Assembly: GCF_001517585.1 (NCBI RefSeq)
Contig: NZ_FBYC01000004.1
Coordinates: forward strand, 434,001-498,000
Source: Roseibaca calidilacus
Lineage (GTDB): Bacteria > Pseudomonadota > Alphaproteobacteria > Rhodobacterales > Rhodobacteraceae
DNA: 64,000 nucleotides
Direction of reading: 5' to 3'
Positions 25,952 to 36,017 of this stretch are shown here, one piece after another. A program made the translations under genes and the position numbers. The number at the start of each line of letters is the position of its first letter. Position 1 is the stretch's first letter. A model generated the notes under the pieces. It was not told the DNA's origin. It ran no database searches and worked only from the letters and a program-made list of their open reading frames with translations.

Positions 25952-26734
25952 ATGGGGTTTGCGCCTGACTGGCTAAGCTTGCGGGCCCCCGCAGATCGCG
26001 CCGCGCGAGATGCCGGGTTGCTTGCGCGTGCCTTGGCGCTTGGCCCCGAGCAGATTGTCGATCTGGGCGCGGGCACGGGCGCGACCCTGCGCGCCATGAA
26101 AGCCGCACAGCCCCTGCGGGCGCGCTGGACCTTGGTGGACAATGACCCTGCCCTGCTGGCGCTTGCGCCGCGTCTGGAGGGGCGTGTGACCTGTATTCAG
26201 GCCGACCTGACCGACCTGGGGGCGCTGCCGTTGCACGGCGCGTCCCTTGTCACGGCCTCGGCGCTGCTGGACCTTGTGTCGGATGCTTGGTTGGGCGGGC
26301 TTGTGGCGCGTTTGGCAGAGCATGGGCTGCCGTTTTACGCGGCGCTTAGCTATGATGGGGCAATGTCATGGACCCCGCCTGACCCAGCCGATGCCGATGT
26401 AACCCATGCCTTCAACGCCGATCAGCGCAGCGACAAGGGCTTTGGCCCCGCGCTTGGGCCGGACGGCGCCACGCGCGCGGCTCGCCTGTTCCAAGCGGCA
26501 GGTTACACGGTCGAACTGGCCCAAAGCCCATGGGTGCTTGGCCCGCAAGACCGCGCGCTTCAGGCAGAACTGCTGGACGGGATCGCCGCCGCTGCCACCC
26601 GCGCGGGGTATTCAGGCAGCCCGGCTTGGCTTGCCGCGCGCCACGCCGCGCTGGGCCACGCCCAAGCCCTGATCGGACATATAGATTTGCTGGCTGTGCC
26701 ACCGGAAGCACCGGAAAGGAAAGCGCATGGATAA
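25952..26734 (+). CDS. Class I SAM-dependent methyltransferase
   Basis: 260 aa with motif I IVDLGAGTGATLRAM and an acidic post-motif (WTLVDNDPALL). It starts three bases after the PTPS homologue and overlaps the RibD-like gene by eight bases, so it belongs to the same operon. The substrate is unknown. A pterin-like compound made by the neighbours is a reasonable guess. Confidence 0.78.
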   Translation: MGFAPDWLSLRAPADRAARDAGLLARALALGPEQIVDLGAGTGATLRAMKAAQPLRARWTLVDNDPALLALAPRLEGRVTCIQADLTDLGALPLHGASLVTASALLDLVSDAWLGGLVARLAEHGLPFYAALSYDGAMSWTPPDPADADVTHAFNADQRSDKGFGPALGPDGATRAARLFQAAGYTVELAQSPWVLGPQDRALQAELLDGIAAAATRAGYSGSPAWLAARHAALGHAQALIGHIDLLAVPPEAPERKAHG

Positions 26735-27566
26735 GGCTGACGTCACCCCGCGGGTCTGGCAGCGTATTTTGGATATACGCGCGGGGAAGGGCTGCGCCTG
26801 TTGCGGCGACTGGACCGATGGGGAGCAGACCGCCCTGAACATCTACGCCCCGCTTGCACGGCGCGATATGGGGCCGATCGCCATCGGGCAAATCGGGCAA
26901 TCGCTGGATGGGCGGGTGGCAACCGTGTCGGGCGATGCGCGCGATATTTCCGGGCCGGACGGGCTGCGCCATTTGCACCGGCTGCGCGCGCTGGTCGATG
27001 CCGTTGTCATCGGGGTGCGCACGGCGTTGCATGACAACCCGCGCCTGACGGTGCGGCTGTGTCCGGGGCAGAACCCGGCGCGCGTTATCATCGACCCGCG
27101 CGGGCGCTTGCCCGATGACGCCCCAGCATTGCGCGACGATGGCGCGCGCCGGATTGTCGTGCAGACGGTGGCGCGTGCCCGGCCAGAGGGGGTCGAGATC
27201 GTGCGCCTGCCCAGCCTGACCGATGGCACACTTGCACCGCGTCAGATTCTGTCAGCCTTGCTAGAGTTTGGCCTGAATGCTGTGCTGGTCGAGGGCGGCG
27301 GGATCACCGTGTCGCGCTTTTTCGAAGCCGGGTTGCTATCGCATCTGCATGTCGCCGTCGCGCCGCTGCTGATCGGCGGTGGACCGCAAGGGTTCAACCG
27401 TATCACGCAGGTCGGCAGCCTTGCCGATGCGCCGCGCCCAGACACGCAGGTTTGCGATATGGGCTCGGATATCCTGTTCAATTGCGCGCTGACAGATGCT
27501 GCCCGCGAGCGCTGCGAAAACTGGCATCAGACCGATATTGCCGACAGGACCGCGCGGCGCTTCTAG
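26727..27566 (+). CDS. RibD C-terminal-type (pyrimidine) reductase
   Basis: Contains the dihydrofolate-reductase-like domain of RibD without the deaminase domain: GQIGQSLDGRVATVSG, LRALVDAVVIGVRTAL, NPRLTVRL, and LVEGGGITVSRFFEAGLL. 279 aa with an extra N-terminal 45 residues carrying a CACC motif. It probably reduces a ribosylated pyrimidine or pterin using NAD(P)H. It is separate from the main riboflavin genes at 7-8.7 kb, so it likely serves another pathway with the PTPS homologue. Confidence 0.8.
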   Translation: MDKADVTPRVWQRILDIRAGKGCACCGDWTDGEQTALNIYAPLARRDMGPIAIGQIGQSLDGRVATVSGDARDISGPDGLRHLHRLRALVDAVVIGVRTALHDNPRLTVRLCPGQNPARVIIDPRGRLPDDAPALRDDGARRIVVQTVARARPEGVEIVRLPSLTDGTLAPRQILSALLEFGLNAVLVEGGGITVSRFFEAGLLSHLHVAVAPLLIGGGPQGFNRITQVGSLADAPRPDTQVCDMGSDILFNCALTDAARERCENWHQTDIADRTARRF

Positions 27567-27616
27567 GGCGCGGCGGTGGCAGTCCGAAAGCCGCCTGAAA
27601 CCGGGCATGGAATGAC

Positions 27617-27651
27617 AAAACCCGCGCGGCCCGGATAAGGGCGCACGCGGG
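27617..27651 (-). terminator. Terminator of typA
   Basis: On the minus strand the arms CCCGCGTGCGCCC and GGGCCGCGCGGG pair with one wobble around TTATCC and end in TTTTGT. It sits 40 bases past the typA stop and may also act on the convergent RibD-like gene. Confidence 0.65.
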
Positions 27652-27690
27652 GGATTGTCAGACATGGCCATATCTCAGGCCGATCTTGCG

Positions 27691-29511
27691 TCAGGCGCTG
27701 GCGCGCGACTGGCGCTTGCGCTCATGCGGGTCAAGGAAGCGTTTGCGCAGGCGGATCGCGTTGGGTGTAACCTCGACCAGTTCATCATCGTCGATATACG
27801 AGATGGCCTGTTCCAGCGACATGATGGTTGGCGGCGTCAGTTTGACCGCGTCATCGGTGCCCGACGCGCGCACGTTGGTCAGCTTCTTGCCCTTCAGCGG
27901 GTTCACTTCCAAATCGTTGTCGCGGCTATGCTCGCCAATGACCATGCCCTGATAGACCGGGTCTTGCGGGTTGATGAACATCTTGCCGCGATCTTCCAGA
28001 TTCCACAGCGCGAAGGCCACGGCGGTGCCATCTTCCATAGAGATCAGCACGCCCTGACGACGGCCCGGAATCGGCCCCTTATAGGGCGCCCATTCGTGGA
28101 ACACCCGGTTCAGAACGCCGGTGCCGCGCGTGTCGGTCAGGAATTCGCCGTGATAGCCGATCAACCCGCGCGAGGGCACATGCGCGATGATCCGAGTCTT
28201 GCCTGCACCTGCGGGTTTCATTTCCGCCAGATCGCCGCGGCGCGGGCCGGTCAGTTTCTCGATCACGGTGCCGGTATATTCGTCATCCACGTCGATGGTG
28301 ACTTCTTCGATGGGTTCCAGCTTTTGACCGTCTTCTTCACGCATCAGCACGCGGGGGCGCGAGATCGACAGCTCGAACCCTTCGCGGCGCATGTTTTCGA
28401 TCAGGACGCCCATTTGCAATTCGCCCCGGCCCGCCACGTCGAACGCGTCGCCGCCCGGCGTATCGCTGACCTTGATGGCGACATTCACCTCGGCTTCGCG
28501 CATCAGGCGTTCGCGGATGACGCGGCTTTGCACCTTGGACCCGTCGCGGCCCGCCAGCGGCGAATCATTGATCCCGAAGGTCACGCTGATGGTCGGCGGG
28601 TCGATGGGCTGCGCGGGCAGGGCGGTGTCCACGTCCAGCGCGCAGAGCGTATCGGCCACGGTGGCCTTGGTCATGCCCGCGATGGTGACGATGTCGCCCG
28701 CCTCGGCAGCGTCGATCGGCTGTTGGCCCAAGCCACGGAAGGCCAGCACCTTGGTGCAGCGGAATTGTTCGATCTTGGTGCCGTCACGCGATAGCGCCTT
28801 GATGGTTTCGCCCGGTTTCAGCGTGCCCGCTTCCACCCGGCCCGTCAGGATGCGGCCCAGATAGGGGTCGGCCGACAATGTTGTCGCCAGCATCCGGAAG
28901 GGCGCGTCACGGTCGGCCACCTGCTTGGGGGCAGGCACGTGCCGCACCACCAGATCGAACAAGGCCGACATGTCCTTGCGCGGCCCGTCCAGTTCGGCAT
29001 CGGCCCAGCCATTGATGCCGGATGCATAAAGCACAGGGAAATCAAGCTGTTCATCGGTTGCGCCCAGATTGGCGAACAGGTCGAACACCAGATCCAGAGC
29101 ATTATCGGCATCGGCGGCGGGCTTGTCGACCTTGTTCAGCACCACGATCGGGCGCAGCCCCAGCGCCAGCGCCTTCGAGGTCACGAATTTGGTTTGCGGC
29201 ATCGGGCCTTCGGCGGCGTCCACCAGCAACACCACGCCATCGACCATCGACAGAATGCGCTCGACCTCGCCGCCGAAATCGGCGTGGCCGGGGGTATCGA
29301 CGATGTTGATGCGGGTGTCCTTCCACTCGACCGAGGTGGCTTTCGCAAGGATGGTGATCCCGCGTTCGCGTTCCAGATCGTTGCTGTCCATCGCGCGTTC
29401 CGTCGTGGCCTGGTTGTCACGATAGGTGCCCGATTGCTTCAGAAGTTCGTCCACCAACGTCGTCTTGCCGTGGTCAACATGTGCGATAATCGCAATATTG
29501 CGAAGGTCCAT
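27691..29511 (-). CDS. typA: Ribosome-associated GTPase TypA/BipA
   Basis: Translational GTPase (606 aa) related to EF-G, involved in ribosome assembly and stress adaptation. G1 AHVDHGKTTLVDELL, switch RGITILAKATSVEW, G3 DTPGHADFGGEV and G4 NKVDKP are intact, and the C-terminal TypA-specific block RGLIGYHGEFLTDTRGTG is present. Monocistronic by context. Confidence 0.97.
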   Translation of the reverse strand: MDLRNIAIIAHVDHGKTTLVDELLKQSGTYRDNQATTERAMDSNDLERERGITILAKATSVEWKDTRINIVDTPGHADFGGEVERILSMVDGVVLLVDAAEGPMPQTKFVTSKALALGLRPIVVLNKVDKPAADADNALDLVFDLFANLGATDEQLDFPVLYASGINGWADAELDGPRKDMSALFDLVVRHVPAPKQVADRDAPFRMLATTLSADPYLGRILTGRVEAGTLKPGETIKALSRDGTKIEQFRCTKVLAFRGLGQQPIDAAEAGDIVTIAGMTKATVADTLCALDVDTALPAQPIDPPTISVTFGINDSPLAGRDGSKVQSRVIRERLMREAEVNVAIKVSDTPGGDAFDVAGRGELQMGVLIENMRREGFELSISRPRVLMREEDGQKLEPIEEVTIDVDDEYTGTVIEKLTGPRRGDLAEMKPAGAGKTRIIAHVPSRGLIGYHGEFLTDTRGTGVLNRVFHEWAPYKGPIPGRRQGVLISMEDGTAVAFALWNLEDRGKMFINPQDPVYQGMVIGEHSRDNDLEVNPLKGKKLTNVRASGTDDAVKLTPPTIMSLEQAISYIDDDELVEVTPNAIRLRKRFLDPHERKRQSRASA

Positions 29512-29586
29512 AACAGAAGTGCCTTTTTGTGCTGCGCCGCCGCATTAGCCGATTGCGCGGCCTCTGGCCAGCCCTGTAATGTCGCA

Positions 29587-30189
29587 TCAGGTGGCGATGT
29601 AGCGATCCCGCCGATGGTTGACCCCGATGATGGCATTCAGGATTGCAGCCCCCAACAGGGACCACATTACCAGATCGGGCGCCATAAGCAAAAGCGCCGC
29701 CCCGAACAGAACAAGGTCGAAGGCCAATTGCACCCAGCCTGCGCGCCAGCCCATACGCTCTTGCAGGTAATAGGCCAGAATGCCCACACCGCCCAAACTG
29801 GCACGGTGGCGAAATATCGCCAGCAGCCCGGCCCCGGCGACCAGCCCGAACAGCACGGCGGCCACGGCGGGGTGGGCTGGCATGACCTGCACAAGGCGCG
29901 CGGCAAGTTCGGCAAAGCCTGACACAAGGGCCACGGCGGCGAAGGTCTTGAGCGTGAAAGCGCGGCCCAGATGGCGATAGGCCAGCCAATAGAAGGGCAG
30001 GTTGATGGCAAAGAAGATCGCGCCGAAGCCGACGCCCGTTGCATAGGACAACAGCACCGCCAGCCCCGCCGTTTGGCCTGTTACCAAGCCCGCGCTGGCA
30101 AGGATATGTATTCCAAAGCCACACAGCGCGCTGCCCACCAGCAGCCCTTGGGCATCTTCGAACGGGCTATGCGGCACGGGGGCGGACAT
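29587..30189 (-). CDS. YitT-family membrane protein
   Basis: 200-aa protein of the YitT/DUF161 family with five to six membrane segments and the family block YATGVGFGAIFFAINLPFYWLA. Function unknown. It follows the SMR transporter by one base and is probably cotranscribed with it and the hydrolase upstream. Confidence 0.85.
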   Translation of the reverse strand: MSAPVPHSPFEDAQGLLVGSALCGFGIHILASAGLVTGQTAGLAVLLSYATGVGFGAIFFAINLPFYWLAYRHLGRAFTLKTFAAVALVSGFAELAARLVQVMPAHPAVAAVLFGLVAGAGLLAIFRHRASLGGVGILAYYLQERMGWRAGWVQLAFDLVLFGAALLLMAPDLVMWSLLGAAILNAIIGVNHRRDRYIAT

Positions 30190-30190
30190 A

Positions 30191-30514
30191 TCAGACCTTG
30201 GCGCTGAACAGGTTGATGACCAGTATACCCGACAGGATCAATGCAATGCCCAACAATGCGGGCCAGTCCAGCTTTTGCCCGAACATGACCCAGCCAATGG
30301 CCGCGATCAGGCAAATGCCAAGCCCGGCCCAGATGGCATAAGCCACGCCGACAGGAATGATTCGCAAGGCCAGCGACAGCAGCCAGAAGGACAGCGCATA
30401 TGCGGCAAAGGCCCCGATGCCGGGGGCCGCGCGTGTCATCCCGTCGCTGGCCTTGAGCAGGGTGGTGCCAAGGGTTTCGAACAGGATGGCGAAGCCCAGA
30501 AAGACCCAGTGCAT
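30191..30514 (-). CDS. Small multidrug resistance (SMR) family transporter
   Basis: 107 aa with four membrane segments. The conserved Glu in TM1 (ILFETLGTTLLKAS) and the VGVAYAIWAGLG block mark the EmrE/SugE family. It would export cationic compounds or guanidinium by proton antiport. Exact substrate unknown. Confidence 0.88.
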   Translation of the reverse strand: MHWVFLGFAILFETLGTTLLKASDGMTRAAPGIGAFAAYALSFWLLSLALRIIPVGVAYAIWAGLGICLIAAIGWVMFGQKLDWPALLGIALILSGILVINLFSAKV

Positions 30515-30520
30515 CCGGGC

Positions 30521-31180
30521 CTACCGCGTGCCTTCGGTCAGGCGGCGCGTGACGTATTCCGTCACCGTCGACAGCATGGGCTGCATATGGTGTTCCTCGT
30601 TCTGGAAGAAATGATCCGCGCCCTCGATTTCCGCATGGGTGATGGTGATGCCGCGTTGTTCCTTCAACTTGCCCACCAGCGTGCGGGTATCTTGCGGCGG
30701 CGCGACGCGATCAGCTGTGCCGTTGATGACAAGACCCGAAGCCGGGCAGGGCGCAAGGAAGCTGAAATCATAAAGATTGGCGGGCGGCGCGACCGACACG
30801 AACCCTGTGATATCGGGGCGGCGCATCAGAAGTTGCATCCCGATCCACGCGCCGAAGCTGAAACCCGCGACCCAGCAATGCCGCGTGTTCTGGTTTTGCG
30901 CCTGAACATAGTCCAGCGCGGCCGCCGCATCGGACAATTCGCCGACGCCTTGGTCATATTCGCCTTGGCTGCGGCCCACGCCCCGGAAATTGAAGCGCAG
31001 AACCGAAAACCCCATCTTGTGAAAGGCGTAATGCAGGTTATAGACCACCTTGTTGTTCATGGTGCCGCCGAATTGCGGATGCGGATGCAGCACGATGGCA
31101 ATCGGCGCGTCTGGCTTGCGCTGCGGGTGAAAGCGCCCTTCGAGGCGACCTTCGGGGCCGGCGAAAATGATCTCTGGCAT
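30521..31180 (-). CDS. Alpha/beta hydrolase
   Basis: 219 aa. Oxyanion and nucleophile elbow VAGFSFGAWIGM (GxSxG) and an ADHFF block with the likely catalytic His near the C-terminus. The N-terminus FAGPEGRLEGRFH and LHPHPQFGGTMNN match the serine hydrolases often annotated next to small transporters in this lineage. Substrate unknown. Confidence 0.85.
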   Translation of the reverse strand: MPEIIFAGPEGRLEGRFHPQRKPDAPIAIVLHPHPQFGGTMNNKVVYNLHYAFHKMGFSVLRFNFRGVGRSQGEYDQGVGELSDAAAALDYVQAQNQNTRHCWVAGFSFGAWIGMQLLMRRPDITGFVSVAPPANLYDFSFLAPCPASGLVINGTADRVAPPQDTRTLVGKLKEQRGITITHAEIEGADHFFQNEEHHMQPMLSTVTEYVTRRLTEGTR

Positions 31181-31298
31181 GGAGAAGCCTTATACGGGGA
31201 TGACGGGATGGTTCAGGGCGGGGCTGGTCAGTCGCGCGCAACTTTGGGCGCGCTCGGGGCTGGCACCGGAAAAGCGACTGAACCACGCGGGGGTGTTC
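31181..31298. other. Divergent intergenic region upstream of the iscR promoter
   Basis: Together with the promoter and leader up to 31460 this 280-base gap has no coding frame with protein features. It separates the minus-strand hydrolase from the iscR-suf operon. Confidence 0.5.
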
Positions 31299-31338
31299 TT
31301 GACTTTCATGATCTGATATTTTAGATCCATTCTAAATT
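31299..31338 (+). promoter_or_regulatory. Candidate iscR promoter with an overlapping inverted repeat
   Basis: A TTGACT -35-like hexamer (31299-31304) is followed at a 17-base spacing by TAGATC. Over that second hexamer lies the inverted repeat ATTTTAGA (31318-31325) and TCTAAATT (31331-31338), with seven of eight positions matching and a TCCAT spacer. An operator overlapping the -10 region suggests repression by an Fe-S or iron regulator, most simply IscR itself. The transcript would have a leader of about 125 bases. Confidence 0.5.
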
Positions 31339-31460
31339 GGCGCTGGGTTGCGGCGTATCAGGCAGACCCACGGCAGCTTGCAGCTTTAGGGCGGGGGGTG
31401 TCAAAGGTCAACCGGATAGCATTCGCGCAGGGTTGTCTGCGCGATACGGGGATATTGACG

Positions 31461-31919
31461 ATGAAGCTTTCGACAAAAGGCCGTTACGCGATGATTGCGC
31501 TGGTTGATCTGGCGCTGGCCCCTGATGGCCACCTTGTCTCGTTGGGTGAGATCGCGGAACGGCAGAACGTGTCGTTGGCGTATCTGGAACAGCTGTTCGT
31601 GAAGCTGCGGCGCGCCGGGCTTGTTGCCTCTGTGCGCGGACCGGGCGGCGGCTACCGGCTGGCGCGGGCGGCGGATTCGATCCGGGTTTCAGATATTCTG
31701 GAAGCGGTGGATGAAACCGTCAGCGCCATGGACAAGGGCGCCGGGGCGAAAGGGGCCGTGACCGGCTCGCGCGCGCAATCGCTGACCAACCGGTTATGGG
31801 AAGGGCTGTCAGCGCATGTCTATGTGTTTCTGCACCAAGCGCGGCTGTCGGATGTGGCCGGAAACGCGATGACGCCATGCCCCGCCGTGCCCAACCTGTT
31901 TCAAGTGGTGGATGAATAG
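31461..31919 (+). CDS. iscR: Rrf2-family Fe-S regulator IscR
   Basis: Winged-helix regulator (152 aa) of Fe-S cluster genes. MKLSTKGRYAMIALVDLAL and RGPGGGYRLAR (wing) are typical. It has a single cysteine, Cys140 in NAMTPCPAVPN, instead of the three-Cys set of E. coli IscR. A one-Cys cluster-binding IscR is known in Rhodobacter sphaeroides. First gene of the suf operon. The ATG at 31461 is preferred over the upstream 31398 start on similarity. Confidence 0.92.
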   Translation: MKLSTKGRYAMIALVDLALAPDGHLVSLGEIAERQNVSLAYLEQLFVKLRRAGLVASVRGPGGGYRLARAADSIRVSDILEAVDETVSAMDKGAGAKGAVTGSRAQSLTNRLWEGLSAHVYVFLHQARLSDVAGNAMTPCPAVPNLFQVVDE

Positions 31920-31980
31920 GGGGCGCTGCCCCCGTCGCGGCGGAGCCGCGACTCCCCCGGGATATTTGTGCAAGGATGAA
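31918..31980 (+). repeat. GC-rich structured intergenic repeat, copy 1
   Basis: Begins GGGGGCGCTGCCCCCGTC, then the hairpin GTCGCGG/CCGCGAC, then GACTCCCCCGG and a GATATTT..GCAAGGATGAA tail. Copy 2 at 37315 shares the flanking blocks but has a different, still paired, hairpin stem. It starts at the iscR stop and reaches the start of the next gene, so it is probably transcribed. Confidence 0.8.
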
Positions 31981-33040
31981 TGGAGCTTGGGCTTTGGCTA
32001 AGCGGGTCTATCTGGATTGGAACGCGACGACACCGCTGCGGCCTGAAGCACGCGCGGCGATGGTGGCGGCGATGGACGTGGTTGGCAACCCGTCTTCGGT
32101 TCATGCCGAAGGTCGCGCGGCGCGGGCGTTGGTCGAGCGGGCGCGCGCGCAGATTGGTGCGGCCCTTGGGGCAGATGGTGCGGATATCGTGTTCACCTCT
32201 GGCGCGACAGAGGCGGCGGCCTTGGCTTTGGCAGGGCGTGGGCTGTCCGGCGCGCTTCTTGAACATGACGCGGTGCGCGCGTGGACCGATGGCGCGCTGG
32301 CGGTCGGGGCGGATGGCCGCGTAAACGTGCCCGACCCCGCCCATGCCACGTTGCAACTGGCCAATTCGGAAACCGGGATCGTGCAGGATTTGCCCGAGGG
32401 GCTGGCGGTCAGTGACCTGACGCAGGGTTTCGGAAAAATCCCCTTCGCCTTCAACTGGTTGGGAGTCCAGATGGGGTTTGTTTCGGCCCATAAGCTGGGC
32501 GGGCCAAAAGGCATCGGCGCGCTGATCCTGCGGCGCGGCACCGAACTTGCGGCGCAAATCCGGGGCGGCGGGCAAGAGATGGGCCGCCGCGCGGGCACCG
32601 AGAATCTGATCGGCATTGCCGGTTTTGGTGCCGCGGCAGAGGCCGCGCAGCGTGATCTGGCAGGCGGGGTTTGGGATCGGGTTTCTGAAATTAGAAATAT
32701 TCTAGAAAAAACTCTGGACGCTGCCGCTGATATGACTATTTCTGTCGGGAAAGGCGCGCCGCGTCTGCCCAACACGCTTTGCCTAGCCACGCCGGGCTGG
32801 AAGGGCGAAACGCAGGTCATGCAGATGGACCTTGCGGGCTTCGCTGTTTCGGCCGGGTCTGCCTGTTCGTCGGGCAAGGCGCGGCGGTCGGACGTTCTGG
32901 GCGCGATGGGGTTCGATGCGGCCACGGCGCAGGGCGCGATCCGCGTCTCGCTTGGGCCGGATGTGACGGAAGAAGATGTGCTGCGTTTTGCCGAGGCGTG
33001 GCTGAAAGACTATCGGCGGTTCAAGGCGCGCGCGGCCTGA
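31976..33040 (+). CDS. Cysteine desulfurase (NifS/IscS type)
   Basis: PLP enzyme releasing sulfur from cysteine for Fe-S assembly. [17 protein letters not shown]-terminus, PLP Lys in [12 protein letters not shown], and active Cys in [15 protein letters not shown]. 354 aa from ATG 31976. A TTG at 31994, giving [10 protein letters not shown], is an equally plausible start. Second gene of the suf operon, in addition to the SufS at 38.5 kb, so the operon carries two desulfurases of different type, as in other Rhodobacteraceae. Confidence 0.9.
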   Translation: MNGAWALAKRVYLDWNATTPLRPEARAAMVAAMDVVGNPSSVHAEGRAARALVERARAQIGAALGADGADIVFTSGATEAAALALAGRGLSGALLEHDAVRAWTDGALAVGADGRVNVPDPAHATLQLANSETGIVQDLPEGLAVSDLTQGFGKIPFAFNWLGVQMGFVSAHKLGGPKGIGALILRRGTELAAQIRGGGQEMGRRAGTENLIGIAGFGAAAEAAQRDLAGGVWDRVSEIRNILEKTLDAAADMTISVGKGAPRLPNTLCLATPGWKGETQVMQMDLAGFAVSAGSACSSGKARRSDVLGAMGFDAATAQGAIRVSLGPDVTEEDVLRFAEAWLKDYRRFKARAA

Positions 33041-33066
33041 CAGCGCGGCAGGAAAAGGGGAAAGAC

Positions 33067-34575
33067 ATGGCTGCATTGGATACCGAAGTGCGTGATGGCG
33101 TGGACCGCGAGACGGTCGAAACCGTGCAATCCATGGCCGGCACCTACAAGCACGGCTGGAACACCGATATCGAGATGGAATTCGCGCCGAAAGGTCTGAA
33201 CGAAGACATCGTGCGCCTGATTTCCGAGAAGAATAACGAACCCGAATGGCTGCTGGAATGGCGGCTGGAGGCCTATCGCCGCTGGTTGACCATGGAAAGC
33301 CCCGATTGGGCCATGTTGAACGTGCCGGGCATCGACTACCAAGAGCAATATTATTACGCCAAGCCCAAGTCGATGGAAGAAAAGCCGAAAAGCTTGGACG
33401 AAGTTGACCCAAAGCTGCTGGAAACCTATGCCAAGCTGGGCATCCCGTTGAAAGAACAGATGGTTTTGGCCGGGGTCGAAGGCGCGGATGCGCCGCGCAA
33501 GGTCGCGGTGGATGCCGTGTTCGATTCGGTCAGCGTCGGCACCACCTTCAAGAAGGAACTGGCGGCGGCCGGTGTGATCTTCTGCTCAATTTCCGAAGCC
33601 GTGCAGGAGCATCCGGAACTCGTCAAGAAATATCTGGGCAGCGTTGTGCCGCAGAATGACAACTATTTCGCCGCGCTCAATTCCGCCGTGTTCAGCGATG
33701 GCAGCTTTGTCTACATCCCCGAGGGCGTGAAATGCCCGATGGAGCTGAGCACCTATTTTCGCATCAATGCCGAAAACACCGGCCAGTTCGAGCGCACGCT
33801 GATCGTGGCCGAAAAGGGCAGCCATGTCAGCTATCTGGAAGGCTGCACCGCGCCCAAGCGCGACACAGCGCAGCTTCATGCGGCGGTGGTGGAAATCGTC
33901 GTGCTGGAAGATGCCGAAGTGAAATACTCCACCGTCCAGAACTGGTTCCCCGGCGATGAAGACGGCAAGGGCGGCATTTACAACTTCGTCACCAAGCGCG
34001 CCGATTGCCGCGAGGACCGCGCCAAGGTGATGTGGACGCAGGTCGAAACCGGGTCTGCGATTACATGGAAATACCCGTCCTGCATTCTGCGCGGGGATGA
34101 TGCGCAGGGCGAGTTTTATTCCATCGCCATTGCCAATAACTGGCAGCAGGCCGATACGGGCACCAAGATGGTGCATCTGGGCAAGCGGACGAAATCGCGC
34201 ATTGTGTCCAAGGGCATTTCCGCAGGGCACGCGCAGAACACCTATCGCGGCTTGGTGTCCATGCACCCCAAGGCGCGCGACAGCCGCAATTACACGCAAT
34301 GTGACAGCTTGCTGATCGGCGATCTGTGCGGCGCGCATACGGTGCCGTATATCGAGGTGAAGAATGCTTCTTCCCGCGTCGAGCATGAGGCGACCACGTC
34401 CAAGGTGGATGACGATCAACTGTTCTATTGCCGCCAGCGCGGCATGGACGAGGAAGAGGCGGTCGCGCTTGTCGTGAACGGTTTCTGCAAGGAAGTGCTC
34501 CAAGAATTGCCGATGGAATTCGCCATGGAAGCGCAGGCGCTGGTTGCGATCTCGCTTGAGGGGTCGGTGGGGTGA
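33067..34575 (+). CDS. sufB: Fe-S scaffold subunit SufB
   Basis: Core of the SufBCD assembly complex (502 aa). Conserved blocks include [56 protein letters not shown] and [19 protein letters not shown] 33067 follows an AAAGGGG site. Its stop overlaps the next start (GTGA), coupling it to the inserted DUF2513 gene. Confidence 0.97.
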   Translation: MAALDTEVRDGVDRETVETVQSMAGTYKHGWNTDIEMEFAPKGLNEDIVRLISEKNNEPEWLLEWRLEAYRRWLTMESPDWAMLNVPGIDYQEQYYYAKPKSMEEKPKSLDEVDPKLLETYAKLGIPLKEQMVLAGVEGADAPRKVAVDAVFDSVSVGTTFKKELAAAGVIFCSISEAVQEHPELVKKYLGSVVPQNDNYFAALNSAVFSDGSFVYIPEGVKCPMELSTYFRINAENTGQFERTLIVAEKGSHVSYLEGCTAPKRDTAQLHAAVVEIVVLEDAEVKYSTVQNWFPGDEDGKGGIYNFVTKRADCREDRAKVMWTQVETGSAITWKYPSCILRGDDAQGEFYSIAIANNWQQADTGTKMVHLGKRTKSRIVSKGISAGHAQNTYRGLVSMHPKARDSRNYTQCDSLLIGDLCGAHTVPYIEVKNASSRVEHEATTSKVDDDQLFYCRQRGMDEEEAVALVVNGFCKEVLQELPMEFAMEAQALVAISLEGSVG

Positions 34576-34931
34576 AGCGTGACGCTGATCTTTTAAGAGA
34601 GCTTTTGTTCAAACTTGAGCAAGAGAGGGATTATGTTTCGCATGTCGATGTCGACAAAGATTCATCCGATCAGGGGCGCGTAGAATACGGGCATCTGCTT
34701 CTCTTAGACGATGATGGACTGATCGAACTCAGCGGCAGATATCGAAATACTGTCAGAATAACAAACCGCGGCCATGACTTCATCGCGGCTGTTCGTTCTG
34801 AGAGCATTTGGGCAAAGGCTAAAGCTGCTGCCTCCAACGCTGGCACAGCAACGGTTTCGATGCTGTTTGAAGTGGCTCTCGCATATGGGAAACGAGAATT
34901 AAAACAAGCGACTGGGATCGACCTGCCATGA
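34572..34931 (+). CDS. DUF2513 protein inserted in the suf operon
   Basis: A 119-aa protein of the DUF2513 family (begins [16 protein letters not shown], then [13 protein letters not shown] and [18 protein letters not shown], a winged-helix-like pattern). DUF2513 genes usually occur in prophages and genomic islands. The gene is clearly more AT-rich with different codon use than sufB and sufC. It nevertheless has 4-base overlaps at both ends (GTGA with sufB, ATGA with the YbjQ gene). Role in Fe-S assembly is not expected. Confidence 0.75.
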   Translation: MKRDADLLRELLFKLEQERDYVSHVDVDKDSSDQGRVEYGHLLLLDDDGLIELSGRYRNTVRITNRGHDFIAAVRSESIWAKAKAAASNAGTATVSMLFEVALAYGKRELKQATGIDLP

Positions 34932-35242
34932 TCGTCACCACCACCCAAACCATCGAAGGCCATCGCATCACCGCCTATCACGGGCTGGTTGTGGGCGAGG
35001 TCATCATGGGGGCGAATTTCCTGCGCGATTTCGTGGCGTCGATTACCGACCTCATTGGCGGGCGCTCTGGCGTGTATGAAACCAAACTGGCCGACGCCCG
35101 GACCGAGGCCTGTCGCGAATTGGAAGAGCGCGCCCGCGCTTTGGGCGCGAATGCCGTTGTCGGCGTTGATCTGGATTATGAAGTGGTGGGGGATTCGATG
35201 CTGATGGTGTCGATTTCCGGCACCGCCGTGACAATAGACTGA
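34928..35242 (+). CDS. YbjQ/UPF0145 family protein
   Basis: 104-aa protein of the YbjQ family, a pentamer-forming fold of unknown function often labelled heavy-metal-binding. Blocks: [29 protein letters not shown] and [15 protein letters not shown]. In suf operons of relatives a small gene often lies between sufB and sufC. Overlaps the DUF2513 stop by four bases. Confidence 0.88.
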   Translation: MIVTTTQTIEGHRITAYHGLVVGEVIMGANFLRDFVASITDLIGGRSGVYETKLADARTEACRELEERARALGANAVVGVDLDYEVVGDSMLMVSISGTAVTID

Positions 35243-35255
35243 AGGAACTGGAACC

Positions 35256-36013
<758 letters not shown>

Positions 36014-36017
<4 letters not shown>

